DNA of 64,000 nucleotides from Gammaproteobacteria bacterium (GTDB lineage: Bacteria > Pseudomonadota > Gammaproteobacteria > Acidiferrobacterales > Sulfurifustaceae): positions 1 through 64,000 of the forward strand of contig SCRL01000036.1 of NCBI GenBank assembly GCA_004298065.1, written 5' to 3'. Shown here one piece after another: positions 31,271 through 39,515 of the stretch; position 1 is the first letter of the stretch; every line of letters starts with the position of its first letter. The translations under genes were made by a program, and so were the position numbers. A model generated the notes under the pieces. The model had not been told where the DNA came from and did not search any database. It saw only the letters and a program-made list of their open reading frames with translations.

Positions 31271-31867
31271 TCATCTCCCAGCACGCTCCTTGACTTTGTT
31301 CAGGATGCGAAGGGCCAATCCTTCATCGCTCGCGAGTTCGGCAATTCCAAGAACGGACAGCGCCCCGAAGGACTCAGCAAAGGCAAGAACCTCCAGCACT
31401 TCGTCGGGAGAGTAGTTCGGTTCGATGCCGTCACTTGTGTTCCAGCGTTGAATATGAAGACCTCCAGTGTGCGTGAAGGCACACATTGTCTTCCAGCCTT
31501 GGGATTTCACCCGTGAGAGAACCCTCTCGGAGAAGCCGGGCGTCTTCTCAACTGCGGCAAGCAGTTTATCGAACTTTGGTGGCTCCCAACCTTGGATGTA
31601 CTTTTCGATCTGGGCGTCGGTCGCGCAATGTGCGAGCCACTGCCCTCGAACGTATGCCTCGAACTCACTTCGCAGGAGCGCGAAACTTGAGGCGTACAGT
31701 TGATGCTCAATGAGCAAGGCAATCGAATGGTGATGATCTTGAGCGATTGCGTAGCACGAACCTGCAGCACGTGTTCGACTACTGGCCGGCAAAGACTTCT
31801 CGTGGACAGCTAAGCGTAGCCACTCAACGTATTCTCCAGCGTCGTGGATGCGCTCGGGCGAGATCAT
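31271..31867 (-). CDS. Cassette gene: helical protein of unknown function (DUF6988/DUF5677-like)
   Basis: 198 residues, mostly alpha-helical by composition. The segment AIAQDHHHSIALLIEHQLYA followed by SFALLRSEFEAYVRGQWLA resembles a group of all-helical proteins (DUF5677/DUF6988-like) often seen in integron cassettes and near defence genes; the match is from memory. The HHHS and E/R-rich helix could form a metal or nucleotide site. The ATG at 31867 lies only nine or ten bases from the cassette boundary, typical of cassette genes; no ribosome-binding site is visible. Confidence 0.7.
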   Translation of the reverse strand: MISPERIHDAGEYVEWLRLAVHEKSLPASSRTRAAGSCYAIAQDHHHSIALLIEHQLYASSFALLRSEFEAYVRGQWLAHCATDAQIEKYIQGWEPPKFDKLLAAVEKTPGFSERVLSRVKSQGWKTMCAFTHTGGLHIQRWNTSDGIEPNYSPDEVLEVLAFAESFGALSVLGIAELASDEGLALRILNKVKERAGR

Positions 31868-31870
31868 GAG

Positions 31871-31957
31871 TTCTAATGCCTTGTTGAGCCGCGCGGGGCG
31901 CGATTGCCGAACTCTGCGCCGCCGTCACACCGCGTCGGCTCGAACAAATAGTTATGC
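31871..31957 (-). other. attC site of the first cassette
   Basis: Plus-strand outer boxes are TTCTAAT and GTTATGC. The inner arms TGTTGAGCCG and CGGCTCGAACA pair with one extra G; the GCGCGG/CCGCG pairing follows. Its R' core reads ATTAGAA instead of GTTAGAA on the minus strand, so the conserved G at the crossover point is changed and the site may be inactive at that end. Confidence 0.82.
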
Positions 31958-31964
31958 GTCTTCG

Positions 31965-32435
31965 TCATTTTTTCTGGAGATCGCCATCTTTGGATTCCGC
32001 TTTCACTTTTTCCCATTCTTCCTTGAGTAAGAGTTGGGTCGTTGTTGTAAGTTCTTCCAGCGCTTCTGTGAGCTCATCTCGTTGCGAAATGTGGGTTAGG
32101 TCCGGAATCTTTCGAATGAGCTGCGCAATTTTCCGGTCATGAGTTCCATCAGGATTTAACCTAAGACGAATAACATGTCGAAGGCGGTCAATTTCCTTCA
32201 GTATCTCCTTTTCCTCTGGCTTACCTTCAAGCTCTGAGCAACACCAAGTATGTGTGAGCCCTGAAAAAGAAGAAACATCTTGCCGCAGTTGTTCTATCCA
32301 CTTAACGCGCTGGCTCGTGACCGTGTTAATAAAGCTCGTTTTCCGAGACGCGCGATAGTTGGCAACGAGATTCCAGACGCCCAGAGCAACCGTCAGAAGA
32401 ATGCCCAAACCATAGATAAGATCTTTATCTTCCAT
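31965..32435 (-). CDS. Cassette gene: membrane-anchored helical protein of unknown function
   Basis: 156 residues from ATG at 32435, which has GAGG six bases upstream. One N-terminal membrane helix (LIYGLGILLTVALGVWNLVA) is followed by a cytoplasmic helical region: INTVTSQRVKWIEQLRQDVS, then a charged Glu/Lys/Leu-rich C-terminus likely to be coiled coil. Proteins with a single helix followed by this SQRVKWI/EQLR motif recur among mobile-element hypotheticals, but no function is known. Base composition is AT-richer than the surroundings. A TTG at 32447 is a less likely start. Confidence 0.72.
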   Translation of the reverse strand: MEDKDLIYGLGILLTVALGVWNLVANYRASRKTSFINTVTSQRVKWIEQLRQDVSSFSGLTHTWCCSELEGKPEEKEILKEIDRLRHVIRLRLNPDGTHDRKIAQLIRKIPDLTHISQRDELTEALEELTTTTQLLLKEEWEKVKAESKDGDLQKK

Positions 32436-32472
32436 GCACATCCTCAAGACGCATAACTTAAATTAGATGTCA

Positions 32473-32514
32473 TAGTACCTAGTACCCAATAGTACCCGGT
32501 TTACATGTAGTACC
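32473..32514. repeat. Four TAGTACC direct repeats beside the cassette array
   Basis: TAGTACC occurs at 32473, 32480, 32490 and 32508, immediately outside the 5' boundary of the first cassette, where attI or a preceding cassette would be expected. No attI resemblance is evident. Confidence 0.6.
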
Positions 32515-32553
32515 AGCCGTGCGTGACCCTTCTACTGTCCCAAAGAGAACAGA

Positions 32554-33135
32554 TTAGGCTAACCGCAATCCCAACCTGCGTACCTCCTCAATCCACCCCT
32601 TCCGCTTCTCCTCCGTCGAACCCTTGATCGGCCCGATCTCGGTGATGCGCACCGGTTTCACGCCGCAGAAGCCGAGGATGGTTTTCTTCATGGTGTTGTG
32701 CCCCGGCTGTCCGAGAATCCAGCGGTAGTACCACCACGGCGTGTTGAGCGTGACGATAAGGCGCGCGCTCTTGCCGGTGAGCAGCTTGTCCCACCAGATG
32801 GAATGTTCGTGAAAGTTCACGGCGAACCCCGGAAGGAAGGTGCGCTCGATGAAGCCCTTGAGCAGCGCCGGGATCGTGCCCCACCAGATGGGATAGACGA
32901 ACACGAGGTGGTCTGCCCACTTGATCGCCTCTTGCGCCGATTTCAGATCGGGTTCCAGTTCGCCGGGATTCGTCAGTGACGGCACCGCTAGCGGGTTGAA
33001 CTGCAGCTCACCGAGATAGAGTTCCTTCACTTCCGCGCCCGTTTCGCGCGCGCCATCGACATAAGCCTGCATCAACGCGCCGCCGTAGCCGTGGCGCTGC
33101 GGCTGGCCGAGAATCACCAGAATCTTCTTGGTCAT
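32554..33135 (-). CDS. NAD(P)H dehydrogenase (quinone), flavodoxin-like fold
   Basis: 193 residues. N-terminal KKILVILGQPQRHGYGGALM is the FMN/FAD phosphate-binding region; the central DHLVFVYPIWWGTIPALLKG and ERTFLPGFAV match the NQO1/MdaB/KefF family. The active-site region WWYYRWILGQPGHNTMKKTI fits the same family. It probably performs two-electron reduction of quinones. A Kef-type antiporter gene lies two genes away (33991), and KefF-like proteins activate KefC, so a link is possible but not adjacent as in E. coli. Confidence 0.9.
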   Translation of the reverse strand: MTKKILVILGQPQRHGYGGALMQAYVDGARETGAEVKELYLGELQFNPLAVPSLTNPGELEPDLKSAQEAIKWADHLVFVYPIWWGTIPALLKGFIERTFLPGFAVNFHEHSIWWDKLLTGKSARLIVTLNTPWWYYRWILGQPGHNTMKKTILGFCGVKPVRITEIGPIKGSTEEKRKGWIEEVRRLGLRLA

Positions 33136-33153
33136 GCTTTTCCTTTTATTGTT

Positions 33154-33897
33154 TCAGGTACGGCCGATGCGCATGTGAATCGGCCACTTGATGGTACGTG
33201 CTGCGTGCACATCACCCCAGACTTTTTCCAGCTCGGCGCGCAGCGGGATCAGCGGGTCGTTACCCTGCTGCTTGCGATAACGCTGCGTCGCCGACCAGGT
33301 GCCGAGATAACCGAGGTACTCGTCCAGATTCCAATCCGCCAGCATGTAAAACGGCGGTGGCGACAACTCAACGAATGAAAACGGAATCGTCCGGTAGCGC
33401 TCGTCGATCAACACCCGTTCCGGCGGCCAGAACGGGCCGACGGTCTCGGCATAATACCGGTGCACGATCTCGTCCACACCCGGTCCGATCTCGTTAAGGC
33501 CATAACACCACGCGGCCAATACACCCTTGGGCTTCAGCACGCGGTGGGCTTCTTCGTAAAAACGCGGCAGGTCAAACCAGTGCAGCGCCTGCGCGACCGT
33601 GATCAAGTCCACGCTGTGCGCAGGGATATCGGTTTTCTCCGCGGGCTCTACCTTATATACGACCTTCGGGTGCGGCACCGCGTTGCGGATCTGCGCTTCG
33701 GAAGGATCGGTGGCGATGACGCGATTGAAGTGCGCCGCGAGCGCGAGCGCCGCCTGGCCGCTGCCGGTGCCGGCGTCCCACGCAAGCCCGCGCGACGGCG
33801 CCTGCGCGGCGAGATAGTGAAACAGCGTGTCGGGATAGACCGGGCGATATTTCGCGTAGTCGTCGGCCTGCCTGGAAAAATGATCTTTGAAAGACAT
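33154..33897 (-). CDS. Class I SAM-dependent methyltransferase
   Basis: 247 residues. Motif I LAWDAGTGSGQAALALA, acidic loop VIATDPSEAQIRNA, and TVAQALHWFDLPRFYEEAHR with VLKPKGVLAAW are those of Methyltransf_11/TAM-like enzymes related to trans-aconitate methyltransferase (the DHFSRQADDYAKYRPVYP N-terminus is typical of that group). The substrate is not known. The start at 33897 (MSFKDHFS) is preferred to 33909. A dispersed repeat lies between it and the antiporter gene upstream. Confidence 0.88.
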   Translation of the reverse strand: MSFKDHFSRQADDYAKYRPVYPDTLFHYLAAQAPSRGLAWDAGTGSGQAALALAAHFNRVIATDPSEAQIRNAVPHPKVVYKVEPAEKTDIPAHSVDLITVAQALHWFDLPRFYEEAHRVLKPKGVLAAWCYGLNEIGPGVDEIVHRYYAETVGPFWPPERVLIDERYRTIPFSFVELSPPPFYMLADWNLDEYLGYLGTWSATQRYRKQQGNDPLIPLRAELEKVWGDVHAARTIKWPIHMRIGRT

Positions 33898-33907
33898 AAA
33901 AGCATTC

Positions 33908-33975
33908 ACAGGATTAAGTCATAAAGCTTTTTGGTTTTAATCTTGTTAATCCTGTTTTAATCCTGTTAATCCTGT
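33908..33975. repeat. ACAGGATTA-family repeat, inverted partial copy
   Basis: Read on the minus strand this copy is nearly identical to 9398-9460: the ACAGGATTA units, AAAACC plus A-run, and AAGCTTTA centre. Only one ACAGGATTA-type unit of the second arm remains. It lies between the methyltransferase gene and the Kef-type antiporter gene. The two copies are in opposite orientation about 24.5 kb apart. Confidence 0.85.
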
Positions 33976-33990
33976 GAAATTTCTTTTGAA

Positions 33991-35964
33991 TCATCCTTCT
34001 AATAAAACCTTCTCCGCCTCGTCCAGCGCCTCGGGCGCGCCGTAGAGCACCACCACGTCGCCGGCCGCGAGGCGCGTTTCCGGCCCCGGCTCCGGGCCGC
34101 GGATGCCGCCGCGGCGCACGGCGCTCACGTTCACGCCGATCTCGTCGAGGTGCAGCTCGGCCAGCAGCTTGCCCACGGCCTTGGCCTTCGGCGGCAGCGT
34201 GATCGAGTGCAGCCGTTCCTGGTAGGCGTGCGCTTCCTTCTCGTCGAACATATCCTCGCCATGAAAGAAACCGCGCAGCATACGGTAGCGGTCGCGGCGC
34301 ACGTCGCGCACGTGGCGCACGATGCGCGACACCGGCACGCCGAGCAGCATCAACAGGTGCGAGCCCATCATCAACGAACCTTCAAGGCTCTCCGGCACCA
34401 CCTCGGTCGCGCCCGCGCTCTTCAGGCGCTCCAGCTCGGCATCGTCCATGGTGCGCACGATCACCGGCATGTCCGGGCGCACCTGGCGCGTGATTTCGAG
34501 GATGCGCAATGTCGCCGTGGTGTCGTTGAAGCTCACGACCAGCGCCGCGGCGCGGTGCAGGCCGGCGGCCTCAAGCACGTCGCGGCGCGCGCAATCGCCG
34601 TAGACCACGGACTTGCCGGCGTCGCGCGCGTCGCGTACGCGCACCGGGTCGAGGTCGAGCGCGAGCGACGGGATATTTTCCTGCTCCAGCAGCCATGCCA
34701 GGTTCTGGCCGCTGCGGCCGTAACCGCAGACGATGACGTGGCGGTTCTCGCGGCTGGCCTCGGCGCGGATGACGTCGAGGTTGGTATCGCGCGCGCGCAT
34801 GTAACCCGGCACCAGACGCTTCGCGAGCCGGCCGTTGTAGCGCACCACCACCGGCGCGGCCATCATGCTCAGCACCACGGCCGCGAGCACGAGCTGCGCC
34901 GCCGACGGGTCTAACAGGCGGTGTTCGGACGCCACCAGCAACAGCGCGAAACCGAACTCGCCGCCCTGCGACAGCACCAGTCCCGTGCGCAGCGCCACGC
35001 CCGGCTCCATGCGGAACGCCCGCCCGAGAACCGCGATGAGCGCGGTCTTGAACACCAGCAGCCCCGCGACCGCGGCGAGGATCAACAACCAGTGCGCCGC
35101 GAGGAACGCGGTGTCGAGCTGCATGCCGATGGTGACGAAGAACAACCCGAGCAGGATGTCGCGGAACGGCAGGATGTCGGCCTCGACCTGATGGCGGTAC
35201 TCGGTCTCGCCGAGCATCATGCCGGCGAGGAACGCACCGAGCGCGAGCGACAACCCGGCGGCCTGCGTGATCCACGCGCCCGCGAGCGTGAGCAGCAGCA
35301 CCGAGAGCATGAAGTACTCGCGCAGCCGCGCCGAGGCGATCTCGTGGAACAGTGGGCGCAGCAGCCAGCGCCCGACGGACAGGATCGCCGTGAGCACCAG
35401 CGCGCTCTTGAGCAGCGCGATGCCGAGCGTGTGCCACACCGGATCGCCGTCGCCAGCGAGCGCCGGGATCAAAATCAGGAACGGCACCACCACGAGGTCC
35501 TGGAACAGCAGCACGCCGAAGGCGTGGCGCCCGTGGCGCGAGTTCTGTTCGAGCTGCTCGATGAGCAGCTTCATGACGATGGCGGTGGAGGACATCGCCA
35601 GTATGCCGCCGATGACGATGGCGCCGGCCACCGGCACGCCCAGGCCCCAGGCGACGAAACCGAACGCGAGACAACTGATGAGCACCTGCGCGCCGCCGAG
35701 GCCGAAGACCGTGCTCTTCATCGCCACCAGCTTGGGCAGCGAGAATTCGAGCCCGATGGTGAACATCAGGAACACCAGGCCGAACTCGGCGAGCGTGCGC
35801 GTGGCGGAAACGTCGGGAATCCAGCCGAGCCCGTACGGCCCGACGAGCACGCCGGCGGCGAGGTAGGCCAGGACCTGCGGCAGCCGCACGTACCGGAACG
35901 CCGCGAGCAACACCACCGCCACACCCAGCAGGATGAGGATGCTGTCGAAACCGATGCGTTCCAT
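33991..35964 (-). CDS. Monovalent cation:proton antiporter, Kef/CPA2 type
   Basis: 657 residues. Residues 1-390 are a Na/H-exchanger domain with 12-13 helices (LAYLAAGVLVGPYGLGWIPD, MSSTAIVMKLL, FGVLLFQDLVVVPFL, LSQGGEFGFALLLV). Then comes a RCK/TrkA-N Rossmann domain (HVIVCGYGRSGQNLAWLLEQ) and a C-terminal TrkA-C domain (AAGDVVVLYGAPEALDEAEK). It exports K+ or Na+ against protons and may be gated by a nucleotide or glutathione adduct as in KefB/C. It is divergent from kdsD, with 69 bp between them. Confidence 0.93.
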   Translation of the reverse strand: MERIGFDSILILLGVAVVLLAAFRYVRLPQVLAYLAAGVLVGPYGLGWIPDVSATRTLAEFGLVFLMFTIGLEFSLPKLVAMKSTVFGLGGAQVLISCLAFGFVAWGLGVPVAGAIVIGGILAMSSTAIVMKLLIEQLEQNSRHGRHAFGVLLFQDLVVVPFLILIPALAGDGDPVWHTLGIALLKSALVLTAILSVGRWLLRPLFHEIASARLREYFMLSVLLLTLAGAWITQAAGLSLALGAFLAGMMLGETEYRHQVEADILPFRDILLGLFFVTIGMQLDTAFLAAHWLLILAAVAGLLVFKTALIAVLGRAFRMEPGVALRTGLVLSQGGEFGFALLLVASEHRLLDPSAAQLVLAAVVLSMMAAPVVVRYNGRLAKRLVPGYMRARDTNLDVIRAEASRENRHVIVCGYGRSGQNLAWLLEQENIPSLALDLDPVRVRDARDAGKSVVYGDCARRDVLEAAGLHRAAALVVSFNDTTATLRILEITRQVRPDMPVIVRTMDDAELERLKSAGATEVVPESLEGSLMMGSHLLMLLGVPVSRIVRHVRDVRRDRYRMLRGFFHGEDMFDEKEAHAYQERLHSITLPPKAKAVGKLLAELHLDEIGVNVSAVRRGGIRGPEPGPETRLAAGDVVVLYGAPEALDEAEKVLLEG

Positions 35965-36033
35965 AGGCGACCGGGAATCCTTTGGATATACTCAGGCAGC
36001 AAGATTACCCCAAGCCCGATAAACCGCGAAGCA

Positions 36034-37008
36034 ATGACTAACCGTCCTCCGTTCGAACAACTCGGCCGCGACGTGATCCGGCTCGAGGCCGAGACGCTCG
36101 CCGCGCTCGCCGATCGCGTGGACGCGCAGTTCGCGCGCGCCTGCGAACTGATCCTCGACTGCCCCGGGCGCGTGGTCGTCACCGGCATGGGCAAGTCCGG
36201 GCACATCGGCAACAAGATCGCCGCCACGCTCGCCTCCACCGGCACGCCGTCGTTCTTCGTGCACCCGGGCGAGGCCTCGCACGGCGACCTCGGCATGATC
36301 ACGCCGCAGGACGTGATGCTCGCGATCTCGAACTCGGGCGAAACCGACGAAATCCTGCTGATCCTGCCGATCCTCAAGCGCATGGGCGTGAAGCTCGTGG
36401 CGCTTACCGGCAATACCGATTCGAGCCTCGCGCGCCAGGCCGACGCCTCGCTCTACTGCGGCGTGGAAAAAGAGGCCTGCCCGCACAACCTCGCGCCGAC
36501 CGCGAGCACCACCGCGGCGCTGGCCGTGGGCGACGCGCTCGCGGTGGCGCTGCTCAAGTCGCGCGGCTTCACGCGCGAGGACTTCGCCCGCTCCCATCCC
36601 GCCGGGCGGCTCGGGCGGCGGCTACTGATCTACGTCGGCGACATCATGCGCACCGGCGACAACGTGCCGCTGGTGCGCGACAACGCGCTGCTGCGCGATG
36701 CGCTGTTCGAAATGACCAGCAAGGGCATGGGCATGACCGGCGTGACCGACGGCGACGGCAAGCTCGTCGGCATCCTCACGGACGGCGACCTGCGCCGCCT
36801 GCTCAACCGCAACATGGACATCCACACCGCGCGCGTGAGCGAGGGCATGACGCCCCACCCCAAGACCACGCATCCCGACCGGCTCGCGGCCGAAGTCGTG
36901 GCGCTCATGCGCGCCAGCAAGGTCTACGTGCTGCTGGTGGTGGACGACGACGAGCGCGTCGTCGGCGCGATCAACATGCACGACCTGCTGCGCGCCGGCG
37001 TGGTCTAG
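36034..37008 (+). CDS. kdsD: D-arabinose 5-phosphate isomerase KdsD
   Basis: 324 residues: SIS domain (VVVTGMGKSGHIGNKIAATL, LAISNSGETDEILLILP, GDALAVALLKSRGF) followed by two CBS motifs. KdsD interconverts ribulose 5-phosphate and arabinose 5-phosphate, the entry step of Kdo synthesis for LPS. The ATG at 36034 gives the family N-terminus; the frame stays open far upstream only because antisense codons of the antiporter gene lack stops. It heads the kdsD-kdsC-lptCAB run. Confidence 0.96.
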   Translation: MTNRPPFEQLGRDVIRLEAETLAALADRVDAQFARACELILDCPGRVVVTGMGKSGHIGNKIAATLASTGTPSFFVHPGEASHGDLGMITPQDVMLAISNSGETDEILLILPILKRMGVKLVALTGNTDSSLARQADASLYCGVEKEACPHNLAPTASTTAALAVGDALAVALLKSRGFTREDFARSHPAGRLGRRLLIYVGDIMRTGDNVPLVRDNALLRDALFEMTSKGMGMTGVTDGDGKLVGILTDGDLRRLLNRNMDIHTARVSEGMTPHPKTTHPDRLAAEVVALMRASKVYVLLVVDDDERVVGAINMHDLLRAGVV

Positions 37009-37026
37009 CCCCTCGCAGAATTACGA

Positions 37027-37608
37027 ATGAGCCAGCTGCTCTCGCCCGCATTCGACATGCCGCGCGACGTGCTCGCACGCGCGGCGAAGGTGAGGCTCGT
37101 CCTGTTCGATGTCGATGGCGTGCTTACCGACGGACGCCTGATCCTCGGCGACGATGGCCAGGAATATAAAACCTTCAACTCCAAGGACGGCCACGGCATC
37201 AAGATGATGCAACGCAACGGCGTCTCCGCCGGCATCATCACCGGCCGCACTTCGAAAGTGGTCGAGCATCGCGTGCGCGACCTGAAGATCGCGCACGTGC
37301 ACCAGGGCTGCGCCGAGAAACTGCCGGTGTACCGCAAGTTGATCGCGGAGCTCGGACTCACGCCCGAGGAGACCGCGTTCGTCGGCGACGACGTCGTCGA
37401 CCTGCCGATCATGCTCAACGTCGGCCTCGCGGTCGCGCCGCACGACGCGCATCCGCTGGTGCGAAGCCACGCGCACTGGACCACGCCGAGCGGCGGCGGA
37501 CGCGGCTGCGCGCGCGAGCTGTGCGAGCTGATGCTCTACGCCCACGGCGCCTACGAGCGCGAGATGCGCGATTATCTTTCGCCCGCCCATAACGGGGGAG
37601 CCGGCTGA
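37027..37608 (+). CDS. kdsC: 3-deoxy-manno-octulosonate-8-phosphatase KdsC
   Basis: 193 residues, C0-type HAD phosphatase. Motif I LFDVDGVLTDGRL contains the nucleophile Asp and acid/base Asp; ITGRTSK is motif II; FVGDDVVDLPIM is motif IV. It removes the phosphate from Kdo-8-P to give Kdo. The stop overlaps the lptC start (TGATG). Confidence 0.96.
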   Translation: MSQLLSPAFDMPRDVLARAAKVRLVLFDVDGVLTDGRLILGDDGQEYKTFNSKDGHGIKMMQRNGVSAGIITGRTSKVVEHRVRDLKIAHVHQGCAEKLPVYRKLIAELGLTPEETAFVGDDVVDLPIMLNVGLAVAPHDAHPLVRSHAHWTTPSGGGRGCARELCELMLYAHGAYEREMRDYLSPAHNGGAG

Positions 37609-38039
37609 TGCTCGACGCCAAGCGCATTCTGCTGGCGCTGCTGCTGCTCGTGCTCGCTGCCGGCACCTGGTGGCTGGCGCGCAACCTGACCGCGACCAAG
37701 ACCACCTTCGACGGCCACCTGCGCCACGATCCCGACTACATCGTCGAGAACTTCACCGCCACGGTCATGAACGCGGATGGCAAGCGCCAGTACACGCTCA
37801 CCGGCCCGCGCCTGACCCACTACGGCGACGACGAGAGCTCGGACATCGACCGCCCCTATCTCGTGAAGTACAGCGAGGACGGCCCGCCGGTGCGCACCCG
37901 CGCCGAGCACGGCTGGATGCCCAAGGACGGCGATGTCATCGTCATGGACGGCGACGTGCGCGTGACGCGCGAGCGCAGCAAGCGCGGCCCCGGCGGCATC
38001 ATGCGCTTCGACCATATGCGGGTTCGTCTCGACAAATGA
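37608..38039 (+). CDS. lptC: LPS transport bitopic protein LptC (short)
   Basis: 143 residues: one N-terminal membrane helix (ILLALLLLVLAAGTWWLARN) and a periplasmic beta-jellyroll domain (HDPDYIVENFTATVMNADGK, YTLTGPRLTHY). LptC links the LptB2FG extractor to the periplasmic LptA bridge. It is about 45 residues shorter than E. coli LptC; the missing part would be at the C-terminal end of the jellyroll, where LptA binds. It overlaps kdsC by one base and lptA by four. Confidence 0.9.
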   Translation: MLDAKRILLALLLLVLAAGTWWLARNLTATKTTFDGHLRHDPDYIVENFTATVMNADGKRQYTLTGPRLTHYGDDESSDIDRPYLVKYSEDGPPVRTRAEHGWMPKDGDVIVMDGDVRVTRERSKRGPGGIMRFDHMRVRLDK

Positions 38040-38653
38040 AAACGCTCCCCGCATTGCTGACGCTGGTGACGTTGACCGTGCCCGCGACCGCGCTGGCGCT
38101 CAAATCGGACAAGGACCAGCCGGCCGACATCCAGTCGCGCACGGTGGACGCCGACGAACGCACCGAGGTCGCGCTCTACCGCGACCGGGTGCGCTACGTG
38201 CAGGGCACGCGCCGCATCGACGCCGACCGCATGGACGTCGCCATGAAGGACGGTGAGGTCGAGCAGGCCAAGGCCTGGGGCGAGCCGGTACGGGTACGTT
38301 TGCGGCCGGACAACAGCCAGCACGACACCCACGCCGCCGGCCTGCGTATGGAGTACCGCCGGGCGAACGACCAGTTCGAGCTGTTCGACGCCGTCACGCT
38401 CAACCACCTGCCGGACGACCCGGACAAGCAGGAAATGCGCGCCAGCGGCGACCGTATGCTGTACCGCGCGGCCGAGGACGTCGCCGAGCTGTTCGGACGC
38501 GTGATCGTGCAGCAGGGCGGCGACGTGACGAGCGGCGGCTACGCCCACGTCGACCTCAAGACCGACCGCCTGACGATGCGCGGCGGCGCGCACACCGGCG
38601 AGCGTGTGTATTCCGTCATCCAGCCGCGCAAGAAAAAGGATGGAACCCGGTGA
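38036..38653 (+). CDS. lptA: LPS transport periplasmic protein LptA
   Basis: 205 residues. A signal peptide ([20 protein letters not shown], cleavage near ALA) precedes an OstA/LptA domain with [32 protein letters not shown] and [19 protein letters not shown]. LptA oligomerises into the bridge carrying LPS across the periplasm. The start ATG at 38036 overlaps the lptC stop, and its end overlaps the GTG of lptB. Confidence 0.94.
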   Translation: MKTLPALLTLVTLTVPATALALKSDKDQPADIQSRTVDADERTEVALYRDRVRYVQGTRRIDADRMDVAMKDGEVEQAKAWGEPVRVRLRPDNSQHDTHAAGLRMEYRRANDQFELFDAVTLNHLPDDPDKQEMRASGDRMLYRAAEDVAELFGRVIVQQGGDVTSGGYAHVDLKTDRLTMRGGAHTGERVYSVIQPRKKKDGTR

Positions 38654-39375
38654 GCCGGCTGGTCGCGAAAAAACTCTCGAAGCAGTACAAGGGCCGGCGC
38701 GTGGTGCAAGACGTGTCGCTCGATATCAAAAGCGGCGAGATCGTGGGCCTGCTCGGACCGAACGGCGCCGGCAAGACCACCTGCTTCTACATGATCGTGG
38801 GTCTGGTGCCGGTGGACCGCGGTACCATCCACCTCGACGACACCGACGCCAGCCGCCTGCCGATGCACCAGCGCGCCCGTCTCGGCGTCGGCTACCTGCC
38901 GCAGGAGCCGTCGGTGTTCCGCCACCTGACGGTGGAAAAGAACATTCTCGCGATCCTCGAGACGCGCGCCGACCTCGACGGCGACGGCCGCCAGCGCCTG
39001 CTGGAGGAATTGCTGCGCGATCTGCACATCAGCGAGCGGCGCGATACGCTCGGTATCAGCCTCTCCGGCGGCGAGCGCCGGCGCGTGGAGATCGCGCGCG
39101 CGCTCGCGACCGCGCCGCGCTTCATCCTGCTCGACGAGCCGTTCGCCGGCGTCGATCCGATCTCGGTCATCGAAATTCAGAATCTGATCCGTCACCTGCA
39201 GAAGCGCGGCATCGGCGTGCTCATTACCGACCACAACGTGCGGGAAACCCTCAAAATCTGCGATCGTGCCTATATTCTCAACGATGGAAAGGTTCTCACC
39301 GCGGGCACCCCGGACCGGATTCTGTATAATGAGGACGTCCGCCGGGTGTACCTGGGCGAGGACTTCCGTCTCTAG
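38650..39375 (+). CDS. lptB: LPS export ABC transporter ATP-binding protein LptB
   Basis: 241 residues. Walker [16 protein letters not shown]-loop [15 protein letters not shown], signature [15 protein letters not shown], Walker [17 protein letters not shown] and switch DHNVRETL are all LptB-diagnostic. It powers LPS extraction with LptFG, which are not in the window. It starts with GTG at 38650, overlapping lptA by four bases. Confidence 0.97.
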   Translation: MSRLVAKKLSKQYKGRRVVQDVSLDIKSGEIVGLLGPNGAGKTTCFYMIVGLVPVDRGTIHLDDTDASRLPMHQRARLGVGYLPQEPSVFRHLTVEKNILAILETRADLDGDGRQRLLEELLRDLHISERRDTLGISLSGGERRRVEIARALATAPRFILLDEPFAGVDPISVIEIQNLIRHLQKRGIGVLITDHNVRETLKICDRAYILNDGKVLTAGTPDRILYNEDVRRVYLGEDFRL

Positions 39376-39429
39376 CAGGCAGCTGCAAATCGTACGGCCG
39401 GATCGCCGCCCGGCGGCCGGCACAGCCTC

Positions 39430-39435
39430 TATAAT
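39430..39435 (+). promoter_or_regulatory. Possible -10 element upstream of rpoN
   Basis: A perfect TATAAT lies 80 bp before rpoN in the 140-bp lptB-rpoN gap. No convincing -35 element is found at the right distance, where the sequence is GC-rich and palindromic, so this remains weak. Confidence 0.3.
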
Positions 39436-39515
39436 CAGATCAAAGGGTATAGAGAACCGAGGGTAGTCACGGCCGCCGAAACGCCGGACCGGGACACAGA
39501 GAACACTAATCCGCG

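Larger units (their letters stand above)
30621..32457 (-). mobile_element. CALIN: three integron gene cassettes without an integrase
   Basis: Three attC-like sites at 30621-30683, 31183-31269 and 31871-31957, all oriented so that the array reads on the minus strand. Each cassette carries one minus-strand gene ending at or near its own attC. Each cassette also shows the expected inverted repeat between its 5' boundary and its attC R'' box: GTTATGCGTCTT/AAGACGCATAAC for the first, TTAGAACTC/GAGTTCTAA for the second, TTAGCTTTCAG/CTGAAAGCTAA for the third. All three genes are AT-richer than their neighbours. No intI or clear attI is present, so this is a cluster of attC sites lacking integrase. 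Confidence 0.88.

Noticed and set aside
32473-32514. CRISPR array
   Set aside because: Repeats are only 7 bp with irregular, very short spacing and no cas genes are present.
34921-36033. N-terminal extension of kdsD by several hundred residues
   Set aside because: It is antisense to the Kef-type antiporter gene and rich in Gln/Glu/Arg repeats; the KdsD family N-terminus starts at 36034.
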